A stretch of DNA of 64,000 bases from Nitrosomonas sp. (GCA_016708955.1 JADJES010000001.1:744001-808000), one strand, 5' to 3'. Positions 16,513 to 26,833 are shown, counted from the stretch's first letter. Program-made: numbers and translations. Notes: generated by a model not told the origin, from the letters alone.

Positions 16513-17862
16513 ATGGCCAAGCAGAAAACGATCTATTCTTGTACTGAGTGCGGCGGGCAAACCTTAAAATGGCAAGGACAGTGTCCGCATTGCCAGTCTT
16601 GGAACACCTTAATAGAAACCATTGCAGAGAAATCAGTATCGCGCTTCAGTCCAGTATCAGAAGTCGGTCAGGTGCAAAATTTAAGTACTATCGAAGCGCG
16701 TGAAGAACCGCGCTATCCGACAGGCGTGGATGAGCTTGACCGGGTTCTTGGCGGTGGTCTGGTGCAAGGCGGTGTGGTGCTATTAGGCGGGGACCCTGGT
16801 ATTGGCAAGTCGACGTTATTACTGCAAGCACTCTCCCATTTGTCGAGTCATCGCTCTGTATTGTATGTAAGCGGTGAGGAATCCGCGCACCAAGTGGCAT
16901 TACGTGCTAAGCGTTTGGCGCTGAATGTGGAAACAGTCAATTTGTTTGCGGAAATTCAACTGGAGAAAATCCAGTCTGTTCTGATTGAACGGAAACCGGC
17001 TGTAGCTGTGATTGATTCTATTCAGACGATCTATTCGGAGGTATTACAGTCCGCGCCGGGATCTGTTGCGCAAGTGCGCGAGTGTGCGGCGCAATTAACA
17101 CGCCTGGCGAAGGCAAGCGGAATTTGTATTATTCTGGTTGGTCATGTGACCAAGGAAGGGGCGCTGGCCGGTCCGCGTGTGCTGGAACATATGGTCGATA
17201 CGGTGTTGTATTTTGAAGGCGACATGCATTCCAGTTTTCGCATGATCCGCGCTTTCAAGAATCGTTTTGGCGCGGTCAATGAATTGGGTGTGTTTTCTAT
17301 GAGCGAAAAGGGATTGCGAGAGGTCAAGAATCCTTCAGCGCTGTTTCTTTCGCATCACGACACGCAAGTGCCGGGATCGTGCATTATGGTCACACAAGAA
17401 GGCACGCGCCCGTTGTTAGTGGAAATACAGGCACTGGTTGACGAAGCGCGCTCGCCCAATCCGCGCCGGTTATGCGTCGGTTTGGAACAAAACCGCTTAG
17501 CCATGTTGCTCGCGGTATTGCATCGCCACGCGGGGATTCCCTGTTTCGATCAGGACGTGTTCGTCAATGCTGTCGGTGGCGTAAAAATTACCGAACCGGG
17601 TGCTGATCTTGCGATTTTACTGGCGGTGGTTTCGTCGCTGAAGAATAAACCGCTGGCGGAAAAAATGATCGTCATCGGTGAGGTCGGCCTGGCTGGCGAA
17701 ATACGCCCGGTGCAACGCGGGCAGGAAAGATTGAAAGAAGCAGCGAAACTGGGTTTTAAACAAGCCATCATTCCACTGGCCAATAAGCCCAAACAAGCCA
17801 TTCCCGGCATGGACATCATTGCCGTAGCGCGGATCAGGGATGCTGTTGCGCATATGCATTAG
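16513..17862 (+). CDS. radA: DNA repair protein RadA/Sms
   Basis: 449 residues with all RadA parts in order: an N-terminal C4 zinc finger (CTECGGQTLKWQGQCPHC), a RecA-like ATPase with Walker A GGDPGIGKSTLL near residue 95, the RadA-specific KNRFGAVNELGVF motif, and a C-terminal Lon-protease-like domain (VNAVGGVKITEPGADLAI, VIGEVGLAGEIRPV). RadA is a hexameric helicase that drives branch migration in recombination. It is placed 10 bp after rmlC. The frame is intact and full length. Confidence 0.95.
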   Translation: MAKQKTIYSCTECGGQTLKWQGQCPHCQSWNTLIETIAEKSVSRFSPVSEVGQVQNLSTIEAREEPRYPTGVDELDRVLGGGLVQGGVVLLGGDPGIGKSTLLLQALSHLSSHRSVLYVSGEESAHQVALRAKRLALNVETVNLFAEIQLEKIQSVLIERKPAVAVIDSIQTIYSEVLQSAPGSVAQVRECAAQLTRLAKASGICIILVGHVTKEGALAGPRVLEHMVDTVLYFEGDMHSSFRMIRAFKNRFGAVNELGVFSMSEKGLREVKNPSALFLSHHDTQVPGSCIMVTQEGTRPLLVEIQALVDEARSPNPRRLCVGLEQNRLAMLLAVLHRHAGIPCFDQDVFVNAVGGVKITEPGADLAILLAVVSSLKNKPLAEKMIVIGEVGLAGEIRPVQRGQERLKEAAKLGFKQAIIPLANKPKQAIPGMDIIAVARIRDAVAHMH

Positions 17863-17934
17863 GAAAACATTGAAGCAGTTGATTACATTTATGATTCTAC
17901 AAGCTAATCCCGAACGTAATCAAGGACTGATTTA

Positions 17935-18729
17935 ATGGAAATGCACCGGCAGCTCTGGATACTCGCGGGGATAACGGTTTTGGTCGTTGCTGCCGCAATG
18001 ATCCTGCCACCCATTCCGCAGCCTGCCGATTACCACCAGTTCGCCGATCAGCGCGGTTTTCTCGGTATTCCCAATTTTAATGATGTCATTTCCAACCTGG
18101 CTTTTTTTCTCAGCGGCAGTGCTGGGCTGGTGTTCCTGTTGCGGGTTTGTCGGACACCTGCACAAACCACATTTCATGACCTCAAAGAATGCTTACCGTA
18201 CGGGGTGTTATTTCTTAGTGTAACCGCCGCCGCACTCGGATCGATGTATTATCACTGGACGCCGGATGTTGATCATTTGATGTGGGACCGGTTGCCCATT
18301 GTCATCGGTATTGCCGCTTTGCTGTCCGCAACGCTGGTTGACCGCATAAGCCCGGCTGCCGGTTTGTGGGCATTACCCCTGCTTGTCGTTTCAGCCGTAT
18401 TCAGCGTACTGCATTGGTATTGGACTGAGCTGCAAGGCACGGGCAACTTGAACTTTTATATTGTGATGCAGTTTTATTCGATTCTGCTGATTGTCTGGAT
18501 CAGCCTGCGTTTTCCATCACGCTACACGCGTGGCAACGATGTTTATCAAGTGATTGCCCTGTATGCGATAGCGAAGCTGGCTGAAATGCTGGATTGGCAA
18601 ATCTTTGTTTGGACGGATGGCTGGATCAGCGGCCATACGCTAAAGCACCTGATTGCGGCGTATGCTGCTTATCGGATTGTGCAGATATTGCGGAAACGGA
18701 GATTTTTAGCCAATGTGGTATTCGATTGA
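17935..18729 (+). CDS. Ceramidase/aPHC-like integral membrane hydrolase (CREST family)
   Basis: 264 residues with about seven hydrophobic segments. Conserved polar blocks within the segments match the alkaline ceramidase/CREST superfamily: FNDVISNLAFFLSGSAGLVF, GSMYYHWTPD..LMWDRLPI, and near the C-terminus SGHTLKHLIAAYAAY, which supply the Ser/Asp/His set expected for metal-dependent amide hydrolysis. The bacterial members are mostly uncharacterised, so the substrate is unknown. It starts 72 bp after radA and ends convergent to the HNH-NACHT gene. Confidence 0.75.
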   Translation: MEMHRQLWILAGITVLVVAAAMILPPIPQPADYHQFADQRGFLGIPNFNDVISNLAFFLSGSAGLVFLLRVCRTPAQTTFHDLKECLPYGVLFLSVTAAALGSMYYHWTPDVDHLMWDRLPIVIGIAALLSATLVDRISPAAGLWALPLLVVSAVFSVLHWYWTELQGTGNLNFYIVMQFYSILLIVWISLRFPSRYTRGNDVYQVIALYAIAKLAEMLDWQIFVWTDGWISGHTLKHLIAAYAAYRIVQILRKRRFLANVVFD

Positions 18730-18906
18730 GTGGTGGTATAGCGAGATTTCTTCTTAGGGACAGTCAAACTTACTTCATGCACGAGTCAAACCCAGATCCA
18801 GAAATAGTTAGAACGATTTATGGAAAATAGCTATCCTTGCGCTGGATAGTTTGCTGCTGATTTAGCGCTAGATAATGTTGGTTTGCAGGTGTGCTTTTCA
18901 GCCGAT

Positions 18907-21900
18907 TCAACTGCATACGATCGGCCAAGACCGGCCTGTTCGGATATCTGGATGGCGCGGTTCGTCGTTGATGCGTCCGTGCTCATCACGAAGCTGCTCG
19001 ATGTAGTTCAGACAAGCCTCGGCCAAGGCTGATTGATCGTTTTCTGCGAGCACTAGTCCGAAAAGCTTTTTGCGAAGATCTGTTAGCGGGATGCTGTATT
19101 CCTGAAATGCACCGGACCAATCCTCCACAGAACGGCGACCGATCGCCACGTTGTCGATTGCAGCGCGCAGCTGGCCATGTTGGAATGTTCGACGGCTCGC
19201 CGCATGGTTTGCGATGATGGCTAGGATGGTCGGCCCGTCGGCCACATTGGCAAGAGTACGTTCCAGAATTTGCTGAGCGGGTCCAGATGCGAGCCGTGCA
19301 TAGCGCTGTACAAGCTCGGATCGAAACGCCGGAAACTTCCGGGCAAACCCTTCCAAATAATTCGATATGCACCAAGCATCGATTCCGCTGCGCCTTTCTG
19401 CTAGCAAGCCATCGCAGACATGATCAAGCAGAGCAAGGGCGGCAGCTTCCGTTCCGAACTTGACCATGGCACTTAGCCACTCGTATTGGCTGAGGAAGCG
19501 AGCATCGCGTCGGGCGATCTCTGCAAGCGTATTCATGGCTTCTGGGTGCGGGCTGTGGCTAAAACCAACGAGGAGACGTCTGAGATTCCATGGATTGCGA
19601 TAGTTGGACGGTACAAGATCAAGCGCGCCAATGACGGCATCTGGTCGATCCGAGAATGCGAACAGCTCAATCCAACCCATCAGTTCGCCATGATTTTCTT
19701 CTAACTTCCATGAATCTTTTTTTCCTGCTTCAAGCAATTCCTGCAATCCCGCGAGCAACATATCGGCATTTAGCATCTCACCTGCTTTCGCTGTGGCCGC
19801 CAAGAGTCCTTGCTTGGACGAATAAGGCAATGGCAACTGCAAGAGCTTGTCGATTTCCAGACGCTTGGAGCCGTGGGGGATGTGGAGGCCTATCTTCCCT
19901 AGCGTGATCGCATGACGTCGCTCCGTATCATTCTGTGCCTCGTTCGCAATTTTTCTTACAGTTTCGAAGATCGCTTCCGAATAATCGGTGGTTGTAGGTG
20001 GATTCTGCAGATCTTGCCGTTGTTTCCAATGTTCAGCTACGTCACTGAAATCGTGCCAGGAGAACAATTGCTTTTCCTTACCTGATGGATGTGCTTGATC
20101 CCACAGCATTACTAGCACCTGCGCTGCTTCGATACCGAATTCAAGGTTCGGCAAATATTGCTTCATCAACGAGACGACTTCCTCGCCGCCAATCGCAGCG
20201 AATGCACTCTGATACAAGTTGGTGTAGCTGTAGCTGTGGCTGACGTCAGGGGAGGGCGAACTTCGCTGTGTCTGCAAATATTCATCCCTCGCTTGCGCAC
20301 GATCGGAAAGGTCGTGGTCGAGCATCAGTTTCAGCTTCGCCACAAATTGCTGACTACCCAGTCGCTGGATGACCTGTACAACTTTGGACAGCTGATGTCT
20401 GGTGATTTTTGATGGAGTCAGAAGAATGTCGATCCAGCATAGAATGATTGTCGTCAGTCTATTTCTGGTCGGGTCTTTCAGTATGAATTTTTCAGTGTTG
20501 ATACTCTTGCCATGCCGCGCCAGGAGATCTGCCATCAAACAAATTCGCTCTGGTCTTTCAGTGGTCGCACGTTCGAAAATGGCCTCCAGGAATGAATCCA
20601 ACCGTGTTGTAAGTAAGGCATTCTTTACACGGTGATATTTGTTTCGATCTGCTTCGTCGATCTTCCAATCCTTCGTCGTGTACTCCTCATTCAAGGCGAA
20701 TAACTCATCCATTATTGCACCTACTGTCTTGGCACCCACGATGGCTAGAGCCGCACTTCTCACAGATAGCGGCATCATATCATCCAGCGCCACTGCTACT
20801 ACTGACCCGTCGTCTATGGGTTGAGCATTCCCAAGATACTTGGCTGCGTTGTAAGGTATTTCCAGGCCTTTACCTACACGAAATACTAATGCTTCCGTGA
20901 CCTGTTCTGGAAAGGCCTTATAGGCGCGATGGAACACATTTCCCGGGCTGTTGTCTTTGATGGGGAATTCGCTTGAGCGAATAATTCCGGCAACACGCTC
21001 CGCCACGTTAGTGGCATTACTTTTGTCGGATAGCAAATTATTGAGTATTTTCAAGGGATTATTCTGGTCGGTTGCGATCACTTCGCGTAGTGCCACGAAC
21101 CGTTTTTGAAGTAGTTCATCAGAAAAGTCGTTGGGATAGCCTTCGTGAGCCATTTTTTGCCACACACTGTCGGATGCGGTTCTAAGAATTTCCGTGACAT
21201 GTCGATCGGCCCGACGAAACGCCAAAGCCTGCAGAATCCCGACAACGACCTCAGGATTTGGGTCGATCTTCGCGAGACTGGCGGCGAGGTCCATGCCGTC
21301 ATAGCCGCTATTACTGGCAATTTCCGAGATCACTTGTTTGCGTATTTTGTCCGGAATACCGGCGAGTTTCGTCGGAGCATCCTTGCCTAGAACGCCTGGA
21401 CGAAATCGCTCAGACGCACGTAGCGCACTCAGGTGGGTCTGATCGACTTCGTTGGAGACCAATGACCACACTCGTTCGGCGAATTCAGGCTGGCCAGTGG
21501 TAATCATGAAGCGGATTCCGCGATCGATCTTGCCTGGCGTGTGCCAGCGATTGACCAGGGTCACGATCCGGTCCATTACCAACGACCATACTTCCGCAGT
21601 AGACCGATTAATCATCTCAGCGGCAAGCATGGGATCAATGCCGACACTCTCTTGAATGGCTTTCGCGACGGCTTCCGTTCCTCTGGGAGCGTTCCTAGAC
21701 AAGCGCTCACATGCAAATAGAATTGATTCCTCCCATGCAGGCCAATCCAACACCTCTTCGCGCAATTTGTTCAACGCATCAACGCTGCCGCTGGCGGCAT
21801 CACACATAAGCTGTTCAACCTCGTAGGAGGCATACCATTCTTGAAATTGCTGATGCTGAAACATGACAGAACCTGCACCGGATGCCGAGCGCACCAGAAT

Positions 21901-23328
21901 ATGTCTACCGACGAGCACGTCGATCGCTTGAGTTGGTTGGGGCAGGACGCTTAGCTGACCTTGCGTTGATAGTCGAGCTTCGACAGCACTGACCGCCTGG
22001 CGAGCACTTGTCTCCGGGATGGATGTATTCGCCGATCGGTTGGCTTGGGCAGCCAGACCAACTAACATGTCTTTATGAAAGCCAAATAGCTCTTTTCGAA
22101 GTATCTCAGCGTTTTCTGGAATTTGTTCATGGGTCATCACGAACATGCGAAGCACTTCCTCCTTGGTCTGTGGAAAGAGTGATCCAGACGGAATGACGAG
22201 AAGCGCATTCAGATACAGCGGGATGGCGATAAGCTCGCGCACGCCAGGTGAGCGCCATGCTTTGTCGACGAGAGCCTCACCATCGTTTCCACGTTGTGCG
22301 CGTGCGATCTCCAGCTGCTGATGCTCGGAGAGTGGTTCGATCTCAATAACGGCGCCTTCAATAGGCAATGCGTATTGGCGCGTTCCGATGACAGTCGCAA
22401 TCTGAGGGTAATCCCGCCGGAGCGCCTGCAGATCGCGGATCGCCCGCGTACGGCTACCCGGATCAAGCTCGTTCCAGCCATCCAGCATAAGGACAAGCCG
22501 ACCGTGGTGGGCGAGCTGCATGAAGTGTTGGCGCCGGAAGGCGCTGAATGCATTTCTTCGATTTACAAAGTCGAAAAAATCGTCCGTGCGATCAGACCAC
22601 TCACCGAGCGGAATGATCAACGGCAGGAAACGGCCAGCCTCTATGATTCGTTCAGCGAGCTGCACGAGCGTTGTGCTCTTGCCAGTGCCGGGAGCGGAAA
22701 CGATATTTATGCCTTCCGTAACGCCAATGGCCGCGGCAATTCCATTCAGCGTGACAGGTAACTTGCTGCCGCTATCTTCAAGTGTCAGATTAAGTGCAAT
22801 GGTATAAGATGGCCAATCTCTGGCGTTGCGAAACGCAGTCACATCGCTCTTGGCCGCATGCAAAACCCTGGTAGCGACGGCATCGGCTGTGTCTTGCGCT
22901 GGAAGCCCAAGTGTGTCGAGGAATTCATAGTCTGCTTCATCAGCTTCAAACCTAGATAGTGTTGCCGCAGGCGTCTCCGATTCCAAGGTGGCGATCGCTC
23001 TAAATGCGCGCTCGACTGCTCGGCGCTTCCAGTCCTTCAGCACATTCGTGGTGTGGCGTGCAACGTCGGAATCAATGAGCTTTGCGCAAACCTGGCAAAG
23101 CCAGATTCCATTGTTGGTGCTCCTGCGATCCTCCGTGGTCAGCGACCAGTCATAACGTGGACCGCCTTCGGAAGCGGCCGTGATGTGCGACGCGACTCCA
23201 ATATTGACGGTACTGTCTTCGTCGAGACCCGGTCCGATGGTTGGACGTCTGCAGTCCGGGTTCGAGCAACAATGCCCGACCCGGGTCTGAAGAAGTCTGA
23301 TATTCTTTGCAGAGAAGTTATCGCGCAC
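18907..23328 (-). CDS. HNH-NACHT STAND NTPase with long helical C-terminus (putative defence protein)
   Basis: 1473 residues in one intact frame. Residues ~18-100 form an HNH-type nuclease module: C21/C26 (CSNPDC), H48 (SHITAASEGGPRYD), N73 (STNNGIWLCQVCAKLIDSD) with C78/C81. Then a NACHT-type NTPase: Walker A SAPGTGKSTT (211-220) and Walker B LVLMLDGWNELD (278-289). After ~residue 460 the protein is alpha-helical, with regularly spaced leucines and repeated helix pairs like HEAT/ARM solenoids, which would be the sensor. This effector-NTPase-sensor order is that of STAND antiphage proteins (bNACHT/Avs groups). No partner gene is adjacent. The gene appears more G+C rich than its flanks, suggesting transfer. 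The defence function is inferred. Confidence 0.8.
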   Translation of the reverse strand: MRDNFSAKNIRLLQTRVGHCCSNPDCRRPTIGPGLDEDSTVNIGVASHITAASEGGPRYDWSLTTEDRRSTNNGIWLCQVCAKLIDSDVARHTTNVLKDWKRRAVERAFRAIATLESETPAATLSRFEADEADYEFLDTLGLPAQDTADAVATRVLHAAKSDVTAFRNARDWPSYTIALNLTLEDSGSKLPVTLNGIAAAIGVTEGINIVSAPGTGKSTTLVQLAERIIEAGRFLPLIIPLGEWSDRTDDFFDFVNRRNAFSAFRRQHFMQLAHHGRLVLMLDGWNELDPGSRTRAIRDLQALRRDYPQIATVIGTRQYALPIEGAVIEIEPLSEHQQLEIARAQRGNDGEALVDKAWRSPGVRELIAIPLYLNALLVIPSGSLFPQTKEEVLRMFVMTHEQIPENAEILRKELFGFHKDMLVGLAAQANRSANTSIPETSARQAVSAVEARLSTQGQLSVLPQPTQAIDVLVGRHILVRSASGAGSVMFQHQQFQEWYASYEVEQLMCDAASGSVDALNKLREEVLDWPAWEESILFACERLSRNAPRGTEAVAKAIQESVGIDPMLAAEMINRSTAEVWSLVMDRIVTLVNRWHTPGKIDRGIRFMITTGQPEFAERVWSLVSNEVDQTHLSALRASERFRPGVLGKDAPTKLAGIPDKIRKQVISEIASNSGYDGMDLAASLAKIDPNPEVVVGILQALAFRRADRHVTEILRTASDSVWQKMAHEGYPNDFSDELLQKRFVALREVIATDQNNPLKILNNLLSDKSNATNVAERVAGIIRSSEFPIKDNSPGNVFHRAYKAFPEQVTEALVFRVGKGLEIPYNAAKYLGNAQPIDDGSVVAVALDDMMPLSVRSAALAIVGAKTVGAIMDELFALNEEYTTKDWKIDEADRNKYHRVKNALLTTRLDSFLEAIFERATTERPERICLMADLLARHGKSINTEKFILKDPTRNRLTTIILCWIDILLTPSKITRHQLSKVVQVIQRLGSQQFVAKLKLMLDHDLSDRAQARDEYLQTQRSSPSPDVSHSYSYTNLYQSAFAAIGGEEVVSLMKQYLPNLEFGIEAAQVLVMLWDQAHPSGKEKQLFSWHDFSDVAEHWKQRQDLQNPPTTTDYSEAIFETVRKIANEAQNDTERRHAITLGKIGLHIPHGSKRLEIDKLLQLPLPYSSKQGLLAATAKAGEMLNADMLLAGLQELLEAGKKDSWKLEENHGELMGWIELFAFSDRPDAVIGALDLVPSNYRNPWNLRRLLVGFSHSPHPEAMNTLAEIARRDARFLSQYEWLSAMVKFGTEAAALALLDHVCDGLLAERRSGIDAWCISNYLEGFARKFPAFRSELVQRYARLASGPAQQILERTLANVADGPTILAIIANHAASRRTFQHGQLRAAIDNVAIGRRSVEDWSGAFQEYSIPLTDLRKKLFGLVLAENDQSALAEACLNYIEQLRDEHGRINDEPRHPDIRTGRSWPIVCS

Positions 23329-23860
23329 TTAGAACTCGATCTTGGCTAAAATCGAGCCATTGCATAGCCGAATGGCATATGAATCTAAAGCCACATAATT
23401 AAATTAGATTCTAGAAATGTCGTGACTTATCACGTCAGAAATAACACTTATCCGCAAACCTCATTATTCCTCCTCGATTCTTAAAACAACCGATCAATTT
23501 AAATTTCATCATAGCACGCCGCACTTGATTCACACAGGAGTTGAGTAAATGGCGATCAATGGATCCGTTCAATTACATTGAGAAATTTATTTTATTTTAA
23601 GTCAGTTTGAGTTAGCAGCTTATTAAAGAGTCTCTGAACAACTGTCATTTCGAGCGTAGCGATAAATCTACAATGTTGATTTCTCAGTGCTTTTTGGGCA
23701 AAATCAATACCACAAATCTTTTGGGATGAATAGCAGTAATGTTGTGATCCCATCATTTGGGATGTGTGTAGATAGCGTGCGAACCATTCGCGCCTCGATG
23801 TTGAATCCGCGAGTGACGTTAACGCAATAAGCACTAATATTGGGAAAATATGATTTTTAC
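23329..23860. other. Long intergenic region upstream of the HNH-NACHT gene
   Basis: A+T-rich region with no convincing gene. It would hold the HNH-NACHT promoter. A 99-codon minus-strand frame (23592-23891) is not credible because it spans a dispersed repeat (23643-23669). Confidence 0.6.
23643..23669. repeat. Dispersed intergenic repeat TGTCATTTCGAGCG-type
   Basis: TGTCATTTCGAGCGTAGCG followed by ATAAATCT. The same family occurs as an inverted pair at 38999-39071. This is a common dispersed bacterial repeat, often a MITE end. Confidence 0.6.
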
Positions 23861-23864
23861 GAAA

Positions 23865-23895
23865 CGCTTTGCTCCGAAGTACTCGGAACAAAGCG
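23865..23895 (-). terminator. Terminator hairpin downstream of rhlE
   Basis: CGCTTTGCTCCGA and TCGGAACAAAGCG form a 13-bp stem with one mismatch-type pair and a 5-nt loop, 14 bp after the rhlE stop. On the minus strand it is followed by TTTCGTAAAAATC, a weak T-tract. Confidence 0.6.
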
Positions 23896-23908
23896 GTTTT
23901 ACGGCGTG

Positions 23909-25288
23909 TTACTTAGGACGAGCGGATTGGTAACCGGCTTTGGGGTTGCTATTGGTGCGGAAAGAATTGCCACGATTTTCCTGATCAAATGGGCGGCCAC
24001 GGCGATTGTTTCCGTTATCGTTACTATTGCCTTTGAATTCGTGCGGCGCACTAAAGTTTTGACGGCCATTTTGTGCCAACGGTGTGCGTTTACGTTTCTG
24101 GGCCACGCTTGGCGCACCATTGAAACCACTGCTCTGAGGGCGTTGTTTGATACGGGGTTCCAGGCCGGGAATAATATGCGATGCAATACGTTGCCCGGTA
24201 TAGCGTTCAATTTTTGTCAGATGCGCACTATCTCTGTTGGATGCGAAGGAGACTGCGACACCTGCAGCACCTGCGCGGCCAGTACGGCCAATGCGGTGTA
24301 CGTAGTCTTCCGCGAATTTAGGTAAGTCAAAATTGATCACATGCGTAATATCAGCGATATCAATACCCCTGGCGGCCACATCCGTTGCCACCAGAACACG
24401 TAATCCGCCACTGCGAAGTTTGGTGAGTGTGCGGGTGCGTTCGCGTTGATTCATGTCGCCATGTAACGCAGCTGCTGCGTAACCTTGCGCATAGAGGTTG
24501 TCGGCCAATGTATCCGCGTCACGTTTGGTTGCTGTGAAAACGATAGCTTGTTTGAGGGCTTCGTCACGTAACACATGATTTAATAAACGATTCTTGTGCG
24601 ACATATCGTCCACATAATGTAGTCGCTGCTCAATATTATCGAGCCTTGCTTTCTGAGAAGCCACTTGAATTCGTTTGGGAGATTTTAAAAGTTTCGCTGC
24701 AACCTTATCAATCGCGCCATCCAAAGTAGCAGAAAACAATAGGGTTTGTCGCGTGGCCGGTGTGGCGGCTGCAATCGTTTCAACATCATCGATAAAACCC
24801 ATATCCAACATGCGATCTGCTTCATCCAATACGAGCATTTCTAATCGTTTGAAATCAATCCGGCCACGCTGTATATGATCAATGAGCCGTCCCGGTGTGG
24901 CGACTAAAATATCGACAGGTTGTGATAATAATTTGTTCTGCAATGGATAAGGCATGCCACCCAGTATGCTGACGACTTTTGTACGTGGGAGGTATTTGCC
25001 GTATTTCAGGGCTGCTTCGGAGACTTGCAGTGCAAGTTCACGTGTCGGGGTCAGTACTAAAACGCGCGGACCACGGCCAGGTGTTTTTGCGGGTGTAGCC
25101 AGGAGATGCAGTGCCGGCAACATGAAGGCGGCTGTTTTGCCGGTTCCTGTTTGTGCGGATGCCATGATATCGTGACCTGACAGTAATTCAGGTATGGCTT
25201 GTTTCTGAATCGGCGTAGGGGTTGTGTACCCTGCGTCTTGAATTGCTTTAATAATAGAAGGATTTAAGTTTAGATCTTCAAAAGACAC
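23909..25288 (-). CDS. rhlE: ATP-dependent RNA helicase, DEAD-box RhlE-type
   Basis: 459 residues. All DEAD-box motifs are present in order: Q motif (GYTTPTPIQKQAIPELLSG), Walker A AQTGTGKTAAF, PTRELALQV, GG, TPGRLIDH, DEAD (LVLDEADRMLDMGF), SAT (LFSATLD), then RGIDIADITHVINFDLP and HRIGRTGRAGAAG of the second RecA domain. The C-terminal tail from ~residue 385 is rich in Arg, Asn and Gly, as expected for RNA-binding tails of RhlE. It remodels rRNA/mRNA structure. Single gene with its own terminator; the 5' region is long. Confidence 0.92.
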   Translation of the reverse strand: MSFEDLNLNPSIIKAIQDAGYTTPTPIQKQAIPELLSGHDIMASAQTGTGKTAAFMLPALHLLATPAKTPGRGPRVLVLTPTRELALQVSEAALKYGKYLPRTKVVSILGGMPYPLQNKLLSQPVDILVATPGRLIDHIQRGRIDFKRLEMLVLDEADRMLDMGFIDDVETIAAATPATRQTLLFSATLDGAIDKVAAKLLKSPKRIQVASQKARLDNIEQRLHYVDDMSHKNRLLNHVLRDEALKQAIVFTATKRDADTLADNLYAQGYAAAALHGDMNQRERTRTLTKLRSGGLRVLVATDVAARGIDIADITHVINFDLPKFAEDYVHRIGRTGRAGAAGVAVSFASNRDSAHLTKIERYTGQRIASHIIPGLEPRIKQRPQSSGFNGAPSVAQKRKRTPLAQNGRQNFSAPHEFKGNSNDNGNNRRGRPFDQENRGNSFRTNSNPKAGYQSARPK

Positions 25289-25630
25289 GTCGTTTTCCTA
25301 AAAAGTGAGAATTGACGCACGAGCCAGGAGAACGCCATAAAAATGGTGCATAGCCTTGCTAGCGCATTAATAAAGCATCGCCGCTAACCAAGATTGCTGC
25401 ACATTTTCCGGAGAAACTTGAAAAATTGAAGAGAGGCCAGGAACGATGAAACCAGATAAACTTGAACGGAATATATCAAAATTAGTCCCAATCAACCTTA
25501 GCCCGTTAGTATACTTGATTATGTAATTGCTTGCAATTTATTTGCGCTATTCCACGGTTGACATGCAAGGTTCCATATGCCCACACTGGGATATTGAAGC
25601 ATGAAACATGCGTTGAACCGAATAAGGAAA
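25289..25630. other. Intergenic region between rhlE and tyrS (both minus strand)
   Basis: About 340 bp with no gene, no clear hairpin and no recognisable RNA. It should contain the rhlE promoter and the 3' end of the tyrS transcript. A short AGGA Shine-Dalgarno lies directly upstream of rhlE. Confidence 0.5.
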
Positions 25631-26833
25631 TTACTGGATGACGGCTTTGACAAACTTCCTTTTACCTACTTGAATTACGACGGATTCTCCTCGCATTATT
25701 TTTGTCGACTTGTTTTCTACTTTTTCCCCATTTAATTTAACGGCACCCTGATCAATCATGCGGAACGCTTCACTGGTACTGGCTGTTAATCCTGTCAGTT
25801 TTAATATTTGCACCAAGGGCATTTCATTTTCTTGTGTCTGAATGATTTTTTCCGGTATTTCATCAGGTAATGCGCCATGTTTAAAGCGTGACTCAAAATC
25901 GGTGAGTGCTTCCACAGCATCACGTTGGCTGTGAAAACGCGTGACAATTTCCTGTGCGAGCTTTACTTTAATATCCCGTGGATTGCATCCTTCCTGTACT
26001 TCTTCGCGCCATTTCTGAATGGTTTGCAAAGATTCAAAAGATAACAATTCGAGGTAACGCCACATGAGCTGATCCGATACGGACATCAGCTTGCCAAAAA
26101 TCTCTTTCGGGCTTTCAGTGATGCCGACATAATTATTCAAAGACTTGGACATTTTATTGACGCCATCCAATCCTTCCAGCAACGGCATTGTAAGTATGCA
26201 TTGTTGCGATTGTCCGAAATGCTTTTGCAATTCTCGTCCCATCAGTAAATTGAATTTCTGATCCGTTCCGCCTAGTTCGAGATCAGCTTTGAGTGCAACG
26301 GAGTCATAACCCTGGATTAACGGGTAGAGAAATTCATGAATAGCGATCGCCTGATTATTGCGGTAGCGTTTGTCAAAATCGTCTCTTTCCAGCATGCGTG
26401 CGACCGTATGTGTTGCAGCCAGTTTAATAAGATCAGCGGCATTCAGTTTGTCCATCCAGGATGAATTGAACACCACTTCCGTATGCTCAGGTTTTAATAT
26501 TTTAAAAACCTGTGTGGTATAAGATTTCGCGTTTTCAGCGACTTGCTCGCGGGTTAGTGGCGGGCGAGTAGTGTTTTTTCCGCTCGGGTCACCAATCATG
26601 CCTGTGAAATCACCAATCAGAAACAGGATGTGGTGTCCCATGTCCTGTAGCTGACGTAGTTTGTTGAGCAAGACAGTATGACCTAAGTGCAGATCTGGAG
26701 CAGTTGGATCAAATCCAGCTTTGATGCGTAAGGCATGTCCAGAAATAAGCTTACTTTCCAGCTCTGTTTCAACTAATAGTTCGTGGCTTCCGCGTTTTAT
26801 AATTTCAAGCTGGGATTTTATTGATATATTCAC
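25631..26833 (-). CDS. tyrS: Tyrosyl-tRNA synthetase
   Basis: 400 residues, the TyrS form typical of many proteobacteria. Class I signatures are visible: the HIGH-like HLGH in DLHLGHTVLLNKL and KMSKS in GVNKMSKSLNNYVG. The C-terminal S4 RNA-binding domain (GLTASTSEAFRMIDQGAVKL, ...MRGESVVIQVGKRKFVK) is complete. It charges tRNA-Tyr. It is divergent from the M23 peptidase gene, the arrangement seen in betaproteobacteria. Confidence 0.96.
   Translation of the reverse strand: MNISIKSQLEIIKRGSHELLVETELESKLISGHALRIKAGFDPTAPDLHLGHTVLLNKLRQLQDMGHHILFLIGDFTGMIGDPSGKNTTRPPLTREQVAENAKSYTTQVFKILKPEHTEVVFNSSWMDKLNAADLIKLAATHTVARMLERDDFDKRYRNNQAIAIHEFLYPLIQGYDSVALKADLELGGTDQKFNLLMGRELQKHFGQSQQCILTMPLLEGLDGVNKMSKSLNNYVGITESPKEIFGKLMSVSDQLMWRYLELLSFESLQTIQKWREEVQEGCNPRDIKVKLAQEIVTRFHSQRDAVEALTDFESRFKHGALPDEIPEKIIQTQENEMPLVQILKLTGLTASTSEAFRMIDQGAVKLNGEKVENKSTKIMRGESVVIQVGKRKFVKAVIQ

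Noticed and set aside
18907..23328. Reading the large protein as a restriction endonuclease of a modification system
   Set aside because: No methyltransferase is nearby, and the NACHT core with a long helical repeat region fits a STAND sensor better.
23592..23891. 99-codon minus-strand frame
   Set aside because: It runs through a dispersed intergenic repeat and a terminator arm and has no plausible start signal.
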